From Oleispira sp963933055 (lineage in GTDB: Bacteria; Pseudomonadota; Gammaproteobacteria; Pseudomonadales; Oceanobacteraceae), in NCBI GenBank assembly GCA_963933055.1, contig CAWVSY010000043.1, positions 1-32,482 of the forward strand: 32,482 bases of DNA. Reading direction: 5' to 3'. Shown piece by piece: positions 7,845-15,821 of this stretch; within the stretch, counting starts at the first letter, position 1; every line of letters starts with the position of its first letter. Below the pieces are notes generated by a model. That model saw only the letters and a list, made by a program, of their open reading frames with translations, was not told the origin of the DNA and did no database searches. Made by a program: the position numbers and the translations under genes.

Positions 7845-7853
7845 TGTTAGAAT
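7845..7853 (+). promoter_or_regulatory. Extended -10 promoter for rsmG (tentative)
   Basis: TGT-TAGAAT (TGn plus a five-of-six -10 hexamer), 40 bases before the rsmG ATG, with no convincing -35. It would give the rsmG-parA-parB group its own promoter downstream of the acetyltransferase. Confidence 0.4.
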
Positions 7854-7893
7854 CCGAGCATTATTAAAACCACAGATTTAAACTTGGCAAATT

Positions 7894-8523
7894 ATGGCTA
7901 ACTACTCTTCAGCGATTTCCTCTGGCGCGACCCAAATGGGTATTTCTTTAAGCGATCAGCAACTTGAACTTTTGGTTCAATATTTAGAATTGTTTATAAA
8001 ATGGAATAAAGCGTATAACTTGTCTGCAATTCGCGATCCACAGCAAATGATTCCGCTGCATTTATTGGATAGCTTAATTGTTCACTCTTATATCCAAGCT
8101 GTGGATAACATCATCGATGTCGGTACTGGGCCAGGTTTACCCGGTATTGTACTGGCCATTATGAATCCTAATAAAAAGTTCACCTTGCTGGATAGTAATG
8201 GTAAAAAGACCCGTTTCTTGTTTCAGGCTAAATTGGCTTTAAAGTTAGATAACGTGACGATTATCAATGATCGAGTAGAAGCCTATCAACCTGAGCAAGG
8301 TTTCGATATGATCGTATCTCGAGCTTTTGCATCAATTACGGATATGACGTATTGGTGTACGCATTTATTAGCGGAAAAAGGCATCTTTTTAGCGATGAAA
8401 GGTATTTATCCAACCGAAGAGTTTGCTGCGGTTGCGGATAAATATGAGCTAATTGAAAGCCACGAATTAAATGTTCCTGGGGTCGATGGTGAACGTCACC
8501 TTTTAGCCTTTAAACCAAAATAA
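7894..8523 (+). CDS. rsmG: 16S rRNA (guanine527-N7)-methyltransferase RsmG (GidB)
   Basis: A 209-residue class I SAM-dependent methyltransferase that makes m7G527 in 16S rRNA of the 30S subunit. The SAM-binding loop DVGTGPGLPGI starts at residue 75, followed by LLDSNGKKTRFL and the VSRAFAS motif, all as in E. coli RsmG (207 residues). The N-terminal helix includes the family pattern WNKAYNLSAIRDP. The ATG at 7894 has a weak ribosome binding site. It precedes parA by 37 bases, the common rsmG-parA-parB order of gammaproteobacteria. Confidence 0.97.
   Translation: MANYSSAISSGATQMGISLSDQQLELLVQYLELFIKWNKAYNLSAIRDPQQMIPLHLLDSLIVHSYIQAVDNIIDVGTGPGLPGIVLAIMNPNKKFTLLDSNGKKTRFLFQAKLALKLDNVTIINDRVEAYQPEQGFDMIVSRAFASITDMTYWCTHLLAEKGIFLAMKGIYPTEEFAAVADKYELIESHELNVPGVDGERHLLAFKPK
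8100..8108 (-). other. Perfect DnaA box inside rsmG
   Basis: TGTGGATAA, exact reverse complement of TTATCCACA, within rsmG. Another of the outlying boxes around the putative origin. Confidence 0.35.
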
Positions 8524-8560
8524 TTTAAATCCCTTATTCTTTGGGCTGCAGGATAGCGAA

Positions 8561-9406
8561 ATGAGTAAAATTTTAGTCGTTGCCAATCAAAAAGGTGGTG
8601 TGGGTAAAACCACCACTGCAGTTAATCTATCGGCTTCATTGGCAGCAACCAAGCGCAAAGTCTTAATGGTCGACCTTGATCCACAAGGTAATGCGACGAT
8701 GGGCTGTGGTATCGATAAGCACGATCTTGAGCAATCGTTATACGAAGTATTAACCGGTAATTGTGATATTAAAGAAGCGATCGTTAGCGCTGAAGCGGCT
8801 GGTTTTGATGTGCTGCCGACAAATTCAGATTTAACCGCCGCAGAAGTTGAATTAATGGATCTTCCTAATAGAGAGACTCGTTTACGTTCAGCTTTACAGC
8901 AAGTAAGTGCTAACTACGATTACATTATTATCGACTGCCCACCTTCGCTGAGTATGTTAACCGTGAATGCTATGGTCGCGGCGCATGGCGTGCTTATTCC
9001 AATGCAATGTGAATACTATGCACTAGAAGGCTTATCGGCTTTAATGCGTACGATTGAAAAAATTAAGTCGAATTTGAATCCAGAGTTAGAAATCGAAGGC
9101 ATATTGCGCACTATGTATGATCCTCGTAATAGTTTAACGACAGACGTCTCTACACAGTTGATTACGCACTTTGGCGATAAAGTTTACAGTACCGTTATTC
9201 CACGTAATGTACGTTTAGCGGAAGCCCCGAGTTATGGTTTACCTGCGCTGTCTTACGATAAGAATTCTCGTGGAGCCGTGGCTTATTTAGCCTTAGCCGG
9301 TGAAATGAATCGTCGCACCAAAAGTAAAAAAAGTGCGGCTAAAAAATCAACTGCAAATAAAGCAGCTGGCAAAAAAGCCAGCCCAAAAGCGACTAGCCAA
9401 GCATAA
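8561..9406 (+). CDS. parA: Chromosome partitioning ATPase ParA (Soj) with Lys/Ala-rich tail
   Basis: A 281-residue ParA/MinD-type ATPase that moves the origin region by cycling on the nucleoid with ParB. The deviant Walker A KGGVGKTTT is at residues 11-19, Walker A' at MVDLDPQGNAT, and Walker B at IIDCPPS. The core ends near residue 250 at LAGEMNRR; the last 30 or so residues are almost only Lys, Ala, Ser and Thr (for example KSKKSAAKKS and AGKKASPK), resembling histone H1-like or AlgP-like tails. This extension is unusual for chromosomal ParA and could add nonspecific DNA affinity. Its partner parB follows after about 30 bases. Confidence 0.96.
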   Translation: MSKILVVANQKGGVGKTTTAVNLSASLAATKRKVLMVDLDPQGNATMGCGIDKHDLEQSLYEVLTGNCDIKEAIVSAEAAGFDVLPTNSDLTAAEVELMDLPNRETRLRSALQQVSANYDYIIIDCPPSLSMLTVNAMVAAHGVLIPMQCEYYALEGLSALMRTIEKIKSNLNPELEIEGILRTMYDPRNSLTTDVSTQLITHFGDKVYSTVIPRNVRLAEAPSYGLPALSYDKNSRGAVAYLALAGEMNRRTKSKKSAAKKSTANKAAGKKASPKATSQA

Positions 9407-9439
9407 TTGCCGCTAGCACTGAAATGATTGGAACATAGC

Positions 9440-10390
9440 ATGTCAAAGAAACGTGGCCTAGGTCGTGGCCTGGATGCATTATTAGGTGATGCATTAGCAC
9501 ATAGCAAGCCTGCAGCGGATGCGGTAAATAATCAGACGCAAGAGGTGAGTATTGAACCTCATGCTGTTGAATCGGTTGCCGCTCAAGCGGGTGGCATAAA
9601 GCATCTGCCGGTTGAATTTATTCAGCCTGGCCAATACCAACCGCGTAAAGACATGCATCAGGAAGCATTAGAAGAGCTTGCGGCCTCTATTAAAGCACAA
9701 GGCTTAATGCAGCCGATTGTGATTCGTCCTCTGTCGAGCAATGTTCCTGGTAAAGATGAGCGTTATGAAATTATCGCCGGAGAACGTCGCTGGCGAGCTA
9801 CTCAGCTGGCAGGCCTTGATACGGTACCGGTAATCATTCGTGATGTTCCCGATGATGCGGCAATCGCGATGGCCTTGATTGAAAATATCCAGCGCGAAAA
9901 TTTAAATTCGATGGAAGAAGCGCAAGCTCTTCATCGTTTGCAGCATGAATTTGAACTGACCCAGCAAGAAGTAGGCGATGCTGTGGGTAAGTCTCGGGCA
10001 ACGGTAGCGAATCTATTACGATTAATGCAGCTTAATGAGGATGTGAAAATCATGCTCGAGCGTGGCGATATCGAAATGGGTCATGCAAAAGCCTTGTTGG
10101 GCTTACAAGGTCAAAAACAGAGTGAAGCTGCACGTCATGTTGTCGCCAAAGATATGACAGTGCGTCAGACTGAATCTTATGTGCGTAATGTGCAAAATGA
10201 TGCCAATTCTGGCGATCAAACAAAAGAAAAAGCGCGGCCTAATCCTGACATTCAGCGTCTAGAACGTACGTTAGGTGAACGCTTGGGGGCCAATGTGGCC
10301 ATTCAACATTCAGCGAAAGGCAAAGGTAAGTTAGTGATTAATTACAGTAACTTAGATGAGCTTGATGGAATTTTAGCGCATATACAATAA
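9440..10390 (+). CDS. parB: Chromosome partitioning protein ParB (Spo0J)
   Basis: A CTP-dependent DNA clamp that loads at parS sites and stimulates ParA. The N-terminal KRGLGRGLDALLGD motif, which contacts ParA, is followed by the ParB/Srx domain with the GERRWRA box and IENIQRENLNSMEEA, then a helix-turn-helix (LTQQEVGDAVGKSRATVANLLRL) and a C-terminal dimerisation domain. The frame is open from TTG 9428, but ATG 9440 has GGA seven bases upstream and begins MSKKRGLGRG as in relatives, giving 316 residues. No 16-base parS palindrome was found in this window. Confidence 0.97.
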   Translation: MSKKRGLGRGLDALLGDALAHSKPAADAVNNQTQEVSIEPHAVESVAAQAGGIKHLPVEFIQPGQYQPRKDMHQEALEELAASIKAQGLMQPIVIRPLSSNVPGKDERYEIIAGERRWRATQLAGLDTVPVIIRDVPDDAAIAMALIENIQRENLNSMEEAQALHRLQHEFELTQQEVGDAVGKSRATVANLLRLMQLNEDVKIMLERGDIEMGHAKALLGLQGQKQSEAARHVVAKDMTVRQTESYVRNVQNDANSGDQTKEKARPNPDIQRLERTLGERLGANVAIQHSAKGKGKLVINYSNLDELDGILAHIQ

Positions 10391-10462
10391 AGTCTGGTTA
10401 CTTACTAAAGTTTAACGTAGACACTACTAGACAATTAAATCAGTGCAATTTTCGACTTTAGG

Positions 10463-10491
10463 TTGAAGAATAGGCTGCGAATCAATATAAT
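10463..10491 (+). promoter_or_regulatory. Sigma70 promoter of the atp operon
   Basis: TTGAAG (10463-10468), 17-base spacer, TATAAT (10486-10491), 40 bases upstream of the atpI GTG. This is the best -35/-10 pair in the window and fits strong constitutive expression of ATP synthase. Confidence 0.85.
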
Positions 10492-10530
10492 CCATGCGCC
10501 TAAAATTAGTGGGCGTAAGAGGGGTCATCT

Positions 10531-10899
10531 GTGACATCGATAACTAGACCTCCTGTTTATCGCATCATTTTGATGCAGTTTGGCTTAAGTTTTATCGTCG
10601 CGTTATTCGCGTTGATACATAGCTTTGAAGCCGGCTATTCCGCCTTGTTTGGTGGATTAGCCAGCGCGATACCAAATGCGTATTTGATATGGCGTTCGTT
10701 TAGATATCGCGGTGCTCGATCTGCTGGTCAGGTCGTGCAATCGTTTTATCAAGGAGAATCAGGAAAGTTTGTGCTCACCGTCGTTTGTTTTGCGGTGATA
10801 TTTTCTTTGGTAGATCCCTTGGTTCCCTGGGCATTGTTTGGGGCGTTCATCACTGTGCAGTTTAGTCATGTGATGACAGCAATAATTGCGAAGCTCTGA
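10531..10899 (+). CDS. atpI: ATP synthase accessory protein AtpI
   Basis: A 122-residue inner-membrane protein at the head of the atp operon, with four hydrophobic segments (roughly residues 10-28, 34-50, 75-95 and 98-120), as in AtpI. The GLASAIPNAYLIWRSFR segment is typical of the family. AtpI is linked to c-ring assembly but is not a subunit of the finished enzyme. It starts at GTG, supported by AAGAGGGG at 10518-10524. Its last three codons form one arm of a terminator-like hairpin before atpB. Confidence 0.92.
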   Translation: MTSITRPPVYRIILMQFGLSFIVALFALIHSFEAGYSALFGGLASAIPNAYLIWRSFRYRGARSAGQVVQSFYQGESGKFVLTVVCFAVIFSLVDPLVPWALFGAFITVQFSHVMTAIIAKL

Positions 10900-10937
10900 T
10901 GAGTTCATTCTCACGATTGAATTGATCAGAGCTTTTT
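10891..10937 (+). terminator. Terminator/attenuator-like hairpin between atpI and atpB
   Basis: Perfect 10-bp stem AAGCTCTGAT (10891-10900) / ATCAGAGCTT (10925-10934) with a 24-base loop, followed by T10933-10937. The left arm contains the atpI stop codon. The long loop makes it a weak terminator; it could instead be an mRNA processing or stability element that sets the AtpI-to-subunit ratio. Confidence 0.5.
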
Positions 10938-10971
10938 AACATTTTTTTAAACTTATGATTGAGAGTGAAAG

Positions 10972-11898
10972 ATGGCAACTGATGCTACTGGTTACATCAA
11001 GCACCACCTTACCAATCTGACATACGGCGAGTTACCAGCAGGTTACGAGCGTATTGATGCAGACGGTAATGTAGTGAACGAATTGACGGAAGCAACTTGG
11101 ACGCTAGCACGTAGCGGACAAGAAGCTGTGGATATGGGCTTTTGGGCATTTCATGTCGATTCCCTAATCTGGTCAGTCGGCTTGGCAATATTGTTGATGA
11201 CTATTTTTGGCCTAGCGGCTAAAAGAGCAACCACGGGCGTACCAACAGGTATGCAAAACTTCGTTGAAGTGATTGTTGATTTTATCGACAAGACAGTGAA
11301 AGAAACTTTTCACGGTAACAACCCTGTTGTTGCACCACTTGCACTTACGATTTTCACTTGGGTATTCATGATGAACCTAATGGATTTGATTCCAGTAGAC
11401 ATCATTCCTAAGTTGTTTGAATTATCTTGGGCTGCAGCCGGTAACGATCCCCATCATGCATTTATGAAAATCGTACCTTCTACGGATCCAAACATCACAG
11501 CAGGTCTGGCTATTTCAGTTTTTGCTTTAATGATTTTCTATGGCATTAAAGTAAAAGGCATTGGCGGGTTTATGGCAGAGTTAACTTTGCATCCTTTCAA
11601 TATGAAAAACCCAGTAGTACAAGCTCTTTTCATTCCAGTAAACTTTGCTTTAGAAGTACTAGCGTTAATCGCTAAGCCAATTTCTTTAGCATTGCGTTTG
11701 TTCGGTAACATGTATGCCGGCGAGATGATTTTCATTCTTATCGCATTAATGTTCTCAACTGGAATGGCCTTGGGTCTATTTGCTGGCGTATTGCAGTGGG
11801 CATGGGCAGTATTCCATATTCTAGTAATTACTTTGCAAGCATTCATCTTCATGATGCTAACCATCGTATATCTAGGCATGGCTCACGAAGATCACTAA
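10972..11898 (+). CDS. atpB: F1Fo ATP synthase subunit a
   Basis: A 308-residue membrane subunit forming the proton half-channels of Fo. The essential arginine is seen in KPISLALRLFGNMYAGE (Arg near residue 242, equivalent to E. coli Arg210). The C-terminal helix has the usual VITLQAFIFMMLTIVYL. The protein is longer than the E. coli subunit (271), mainly through a soluble N-terminal stretch of about 60 residues and a loop near LSWAAAGNDPHH, as seen in other marine gammaproteobacteria. GAGAGTG precedes the ATG. Confidence 0.98.
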   Translation: MATDATGYIKHHLTNLTYGELPAGYERIDADGNVVNELTEATWTLARSGQEAVDMGFWAFHVDSLIWSVGLAILLMTIFGLAAKRATTGVPTGMQNFVEVIVDFIDKTVKETFHGNNPVVAPLALTIFTWVFMMNLMDLIPVDIIPKLFELSWAAAGNDPHHAFMKIVPSTDPNITAGLAISVFALMIFYGIKVKGIGGFMAELTLHPFNMKNPVVQALFIPVNFALEVLALIAKPISLALRLFGNMYAGEMIFILIALMFSTGMALGLFAGVLQWAWAVFHILVITLQAFIFMMLTIVYLGMAHEDH

Positions 11899-11906
11899 GT
11901 AATATG

Positions 11907-11925
11907 GGCGGTATAATATGCCGCC
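11907..11925 (+). other. Intercistronic hairpin between atpB and atpE
   Basis: GGCGGTAT-aat-ATGCCGCC, eight pairs with one G-T, no T tail. Likely an mRNA stability or processing element, not a terminator, since atpE and downstream genes must be co-transcribed. Confidence 0.55.
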
Positions 11926-11953
11926 AGTAGTGCTGAACTGAACGATTTTACCC

Positions 11954-11990
11954 TTTAACTTAACTGTTAATTTTAACTTTAACCTTAACT
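11954..11990 (+). promoter_or_regulatory. Repetitive TTAAC/U-rich leader upstream of atpE (possible translation enhancer)
   Basis: An unstructured T/A-rich tract with about five TTAAC-like units in 37 bases, ending 20 bases before the atpE ATG and followed by the ribosome binding site AGGAAA (11999-12004). E. coli atpE has a U-rich enhancer just upstream of its binding site that raises c-subunit synthesis; the shared TTTTAACT core makes an analogous role plausible. Confidence 0.45.
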
Positions 11991-12010
11991 AAAATAGATA
12001 GGAAACTACT

Positions 12011-12238
12011 ATGGAAATGATTTACATCGCAGCTGCGCTTATGATCGGTCTTGGTGCCCTTGGTACTGGTATTGGCTTCGCACTTTTAGGCGGCAAATTA
12101 CTTGAGTCTACTGCTCGTCAACCTGAGTTAGGTCCTGAACTTCAGACTAAAACTTTCTTGATGGCTGGTCTACTTGATGCTGTTCCAATGATCGGTGTTG
12201 GTATTGCTATGTACCTTATCTTCGTTGTTGCTGCTTAA
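12011..12238 (+). CDS. atpE: F1Fo ATP synthase subunit c
   Basis: A 75-residue proteolipid of two membrane helices that oligomerises into the rotating c-ring. The helices flank the polar loop ARQPELGPELQ. The proton-carrying acid is Asp56 in LLDAVPMIGVG, equivalent to E. coli Asp61. I do not see the Na+-type Gln/Glu ligand pattern, so the ring is expected to use protons. The protein must be made in excess over other subunits, which the T/A-rich leader upstream may serve. Confidence 0.98.
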   Translation: MEMIYIAAALMIGLGALGTGIGFALLGGKLLESTARQPELGPELQTKTFLMAGLLDAVPMIGVGIAMYLIFVVAA

Positions 12239-12283
12239 TTGTAACTAGTACAACTAAAGACAACGAATTTAGAGGACTAAGGC

Positions 12284-12754
12284 GTGAATATTAATTTGAC
12301 TTTGATCGGCCAGATCATCGCCTTTGCTGTCTTTGTAGCCTTCTGCATGAAGTTTGTTTGGCCTCCGCTAACCAATGCAATGGCAGAACGTGCAAAGAAA
12401 ATTGCAGATGGTTTAGACGCAGCAAACCGCGCTGAACGTGATCTTGAACTTGCTCAACAAAAAGCAGGCGAAAAACTACGCGAAAGCAAAGTAGCAGCAG
12501 CAGAAATTATTGAGCAAGCGAATAAACGTGCTAACCAAATCATCGACGAAGCTAAAGAAGCTGCGCGCGAAGAAGGTGCTCGTTTAGCCGCTGCAGCTCA
12601 AGCTGAAATTGAGCAAGAAGTGAATCGTGCTAAAGAAGGATTGCGTCAACAGGTTTCTGCTCTTGCAGTTGCTGGTGCATCTAAAATCTTGGCGAAATCA
12701 GTTGATCAGTCAGTTCATAACGAATTGCTAGATCAGTTGGCTAACGAGCTTTAA
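12284..12754 (+). CDS. atpF: F1Fo ATP synthase subunit b
   Basis: A 156-residue peripheral-stalk subunit, the same length as in E. coli. An N-terminal membrane helix (about residues 5-25, LIGQIIAFAVFVAFCMKFVW) is followed by a long charged helix rich in Ala, Glu, Lys and Arg that forms the right-handed coiled coil to delta. The start is GTG, with AGAGGA at 12271-12276, seven bases upstream. Confidence 0.98.
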   Translation: MNINLTLIGQIIAFAVFVAFCMKFVWPPLTNAMAERAKKIADGLDAANRAERDLELAQQKAGEKLRESKVAAAEIIEQANKRANQIIDEAKEAAREEGARLAAAAQAEIEQEVNRAKEGLRQQVSALAVAGASKILAKSVDQSVHNELLDQLANEL

Positions 12755-12765
12755 GCGAGGAAGCC

Positions 12766-13302
12766 ATGGCTGAATTAACCACTCTTGCGCGGCCTTATGC
12801 CAAAGCGGCTTTTGCCCAAGCAGTAGAACAGAATGCTCTAGTAGAATGGTCTGACATGTTATCGATTGCGGCTCAGTTCGCAGCCGATGACAGTGTAGAG
12901 AAACTACTCGTTCATCCTGGTTTAACTGCTGAGCAACAAGCTACGGCATTAACCGACTTGTGCGGTGACAAGTTAAATCAGTCAGGAAAAAACTTCCTGA
13001 TGATTTTAGGCGAAAATAAACGTCTAACTTTGTTACCACAAATTGTTGAAGCCTTTGAAGAATTAAAAGCAGCACAGGAACACGCAATTGACGTGACTGT
13101 AACTTCTGCTTTTGAACTAACAGACGCACAACAAGAAACATTGTCTCAAGCACTGAAAAACAAATTACAGTGCGACGTACGTTTAACAGGCGAAGTTGAC
13201 CCATTATTGGTCGGCGGCGCAATTATTCGTGCTGGAGACTTAGTCATCGACGGTTCTGTTCGTGGTAAGTTAGCTAAGCTAGCCGAAGCGATGAACTCCT
13301 AG
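12766..13302 (+). CDS. atpH: F1Fo ATP synthase subunit delta
   Basis: A 178-residue OSCP/delta subunit that joins the b stalk to the top of the alpha3beta3 hexamer. It has the N-terminal TLARPYAKAAFAQA pattern and the conserved C-terminal DPLLVGGAIIRAGDLVIDGSVRGKL-type segment. GAGGA precedes the ATG, and the gene starts 11 bases after atpF. Confidence 0.97.
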   Translation: MAELTTLARPYAKAAFAQAVEQNALVEWSDMLSIAAQFAADDSVEKLLVHPGLTAEQQATALTDLCGDKLNQSGKNFLMILGENKRLTLLPQIVEAFEELKAAQEHAIDVTVTSAFELTDAQQETLSQALKNKLQCDVRLTGEVDPLLVGGAIIRAGDLVIDGSVRGKLAKLAEAMNS

Positions 13303-13315
13303 TTGAGGGATGAGC

Positions 13316-14854
13316 ATGCAGCAACTGAATCCATCTGAGATCAGCGAAATCATTAAGAATCGCATCGACAACCTTGATGTGACTTCTCAAGCCCAGAATG
13401 AGGGCACCGTTGTTTCAGTATTCGACGGTATCGTTCGTATCCATGGTCTTGCCGACGTAATGTACGGTGAGATGATTGAATTTGAAGGCGGCGTATACGG
13501 TCTTGCACTTAACCTAGAGCGTGACTCTGTAGGTGCAGTAGTATTAGGCGATTATAAAAATATCGCTGAAGGCCAAACCGCTAAATGTACCGGCCGTATT
13601 TTGGAAGTACCTACTGGCGAAGCTTTGCTTGGCCGCGTTGTTGACGCACTAGGTAATCCAATCGACGGTAAAGGTCCTATTGAAACGACTACTAAAGCGC
13701 CTGTAGAACGTGTTGCACCTGGTGTAATTTCACGTCAAGGCGTTGATCAGCCGTTAGAAACTGGTTATAAATCTGTAGATTCCATGGTACCTGTTGGTCG
13801 TGGTCAGCGCGAGTTGATCATTGGCGACCGTCAGACTGGTAAATCTGCAATGGCTATCGACGCCATTATTAACCAGAAAGGCACCGGTGTTAAATGTGTA
13901 TATGTTGCTATCGGCCAGAAGCAATCTTCTATCGCGAACGTTGTTCGTAAGTTAGAAGAGCATGGCGCGATGGACCACACCATTATTGTAGCCGCAGGCG
14001 CGTCTGATCCAGCATCTATGTTGTATCTTTCTCCGTACTCTGGTTGTGCAATGGGTGAATACTTCCTAGATAAAGGCGAAGACGCCTTAATCGTATATGA
14101 TGATTTAACCAAGCAAGCTTGGGCTTATCGTCAGATCTCCCTATTGTTGAAGCGTCCTCCGGGTCGTGAAGCATATCCTGGTGACGTTTTCTATCTTCAC
14201 TCTCGTCTATTGGAACGCGCATGTCGTGTTAACCCAATCTACGTTGAGAGAGAGAGCGGCGTGAAAGGTCAGACTGGTTCTTTAACTGCTCTACCGATCA
14301 TTGAAACTCAGGGCGGAGACGTTTCTGCTTTCGTACCGACTAACGTAATTTCGATTACCGATGGTCAGATCTTCCTTGAAACAAGCCTATTCAATGCCGG
14401 CGTACGTCCAGCAATGAACGCAGGTATTTCTGTTTCTCGTGTTGGTGGTGCGGCGCAAACAAAGATTATTAAGAAGTTGGGCGGTGGTATTCGTCTTGCT
14501 TTGGCTCAGTACCGTGAACTAGCAGCATTTGCTCAGTTTGCTTCTGACCTTGACGATGCTACTCGTGCTCAACTTGAGTTCGGTCAGCGCGTTACAGAGT
14601 TAATGAAGCAGAAGCAATATGCACCTATGTCTACTGGTGAAATGGGTCTGTCGATTTTTGCTGCTACTGAAGGCTTCCTAGACGACGTTGAAGTAAACAA
14701 AATTGGTGATTTCGAATCAGCATTGATTTCTTACGCTAACAGCGAATTCGCTGACTTAATGGCTCAGATCAATGTGAAAGGCGACTACAGCAAAGATATC
14801 GCTGCTGGTCTAAAAGAGTTAGTTGAGAAATTCAAATCTACTCAAGCCTGGTAA
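13316..14854 (+). CDS. atpA: F1 ATP synthase subunit alpha
   Basis: The non-catalytic nucleotide-binding subunit of F1. Walker A is GDRQTGKS at residues 170-177, close to the E. coli position, and the family signature PAMNAGISVSRVGGAAQ is present. The sequence is highly conserved throughout. An upstream in-frame ATG at 13310 abuts the GAGG of the ribosome binding site (13305-13308) and cannot use it. ATG 13316 lies seven bases after it and gives MQQLNPSEISEIIKNRI, matching E. coli, for 512 residues. Confidence 0.98.
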   Translation: MQQLNPSEISEIIKNRIDNLDVTSQAQNEGTVVSVFDGIVRIHGLADVMYGEMIEFEGGVYGLALNLERDSVGAVVLGDYKNIAEGQTAKCTGRILEVPTGEALLGRVVDALGNPIDGKGPIETTTKAPVERVAPGVISRQGVDQPLETGYKSVDSMVPVGRGQRELIIGDRQTGKSAMAIDAIINQKGTGVKCVYVAIGQKQSSIANVVRKLEEHGAMDHTIIVAAGASDPASMLYLSPYSGCAMGEYFLDKGEDALIVYDDLTKQAWAYRQISLLLKRPPGREAYPGDVFYLHSRLLERACRVNPIYVERESGVKGQTGSLTALPIIETQGGDVSAFVPTNVISITDGQIFLETSLFNAGVRPAMNAGISVSRVGGAAQTKIIKKLGGGIRLALAQYRELAAFAQFASDLDDATRAQLEFGQRVTELMKQKQYAPMSTGEMGLSIFAATEGFLDDVEVNKIGDFESALISYANSEFADLMAQINVKGDYSKDIAAGLKELVEKFKSTQAW

Positions 14855-14866
14855 TTTTGTGAGCTG

Positions 14867-14890
14867 AAGTCGAGCTGCAAAGCTCGGCTT
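14867..14890 (+). other. Intercistronic hairpin with GCAA tetraloop between atpA and atpG
   Basis: Ten-pair stem (one G-T) 14867-14876 / 14881-14890 closed by a GNRA-type GCAA loop. It is followed by TTTAAATTT, not a clean T run. Most likely an mRNA stability or processing element inside the operon. Confidence 0.55.
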
Positions 14891-14918
14891 TAAATTTAAC
14901 GTTAATGAGGCAGCTTTT

Positions 14919-15779
14919 ATGGCAGTCGGCAAAGAGATTAAAGAGCAAATAACGAGTGTACAAAGTACACAGAAGATTACTTCAGCAATGGAAAAAGTTG
15001 CTGTAAGTAAGATGCGTCGTGCTCAAGCTCGTATGACAGCAAGTCGTCCATATGCGGATCGTATCCGTGTAGTGATTGGCCACTTGGCTGAAGCGAACTC
15101 TGAATACCGTCATCGTTATTTGCAAGACCGCGAAGTTAAGCGTGTTGGCTATATCGTGGTGTCTTCCGACCGAGGCCTTTGTGGTGGCTTGAACAATAAT
15201 GCGTTCAAGCAACTCGTAAAAGATGTTAAAGCTTGGAAAGAAAAAGGCGTAGAAGCTAGCTTCTGTGCTGTCGGCTCAAAAGCCGTTACTTTCTTCAATA
15301 GCTTTGGTGGCGACGTTCTAGCATCAACAAGCCATTTAGGCGATGCACCAGAACTGGCTAGCCTTATCGGTTCGGTTAAGTCCATGTTAGATGCGTTCGA
15401 TTCAGGTGATATCGATCGTCTTTACGTAGTAAGCAACCGTTTCGTAAACACTATGACACAAGAACCTAAGGTGGAGCAGTTATTACCACTTAGGGCAGAA
15501 CTAGACTCTGAAACGAAAGGTCATTGGGATTACATCTACGAACCAGATGCACAGCAAATCTTAGATGGTTTGTTATTGCGTTACGTAGAATCTCAAGTGT
15601 ATCAAGGTGTTGTTGAAAACAATGCATGTGAACAAGCAGCTCGTATGTTGGCGATGAAAAATGCGACCGACAATGCTGGTGACATCATTGATGACTTGAA
15701 CATGCTTTATAACAAAGCACGTCAAGCAGCGATTACCCAAGAAATTTCAGAAATCGTCAGTGGTGCTGCAGCGGTATAA
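14919..15779 (+). CDS. atpG: F1 ATP synthase subunit gamma
   Basis: A 286-residue central-shaft subunit, one shorter than in E. coli. The N-terminal helix KEIKEQITSVQSTQKITSAMEKVA and the C-terminal helix MKNATDNAGDIIDDLNMLYN, which together form the coiled coil inside the hexamer, are both intact, as is the SDRGLCGGLNNN motif. TGAGGCAG lies upstream of the ATG. Confidence 0.98.
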   Translation: MAVGKEIKEQITSVQSTQKITSAMEKVAVSKMRRAQARMTASRPYADRIRVVIGHLAEANSEYRHRYLQDREVKRVGYIVVSSDRGLCGGLNNNAFKQLVKDVKAWKEKGVEASFCAVGSKAVTFFNSFGGDVLASTSHLGDAPELASLIGSVKSMLDAFDSGDIDRLYVVSNRFVNTMTQEPKVEQLLPLRAELDSETKGHWDYIYEPDAQQILDGLLLRYVESQVYQGVVENNACEQAARMLAMKNATDNAGDIIDDLNMLYNKARQAAITQEISEIVSGAAAV

Positions 15780-15821
15780 CGCTCAGCAACATAGGCTTAT
15801 AAAATTAAGAGGAAGACGGAT

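Noticed and set aside
7820..7860. Terminator after the acetyltransferase gene
   Set aside because: No stem followed by a T run is present; only a tentative promoter is seen.
8500..10530. Search for a parS centromere site near parAB
   Set aside because: No sequence close to the 16-base TGTTTCACGTGAAACA palindrome was seen here or elsewhere in the window. The only CACGTG-like core noticed (about 22950, inside glmS) lacks the matching flanks.
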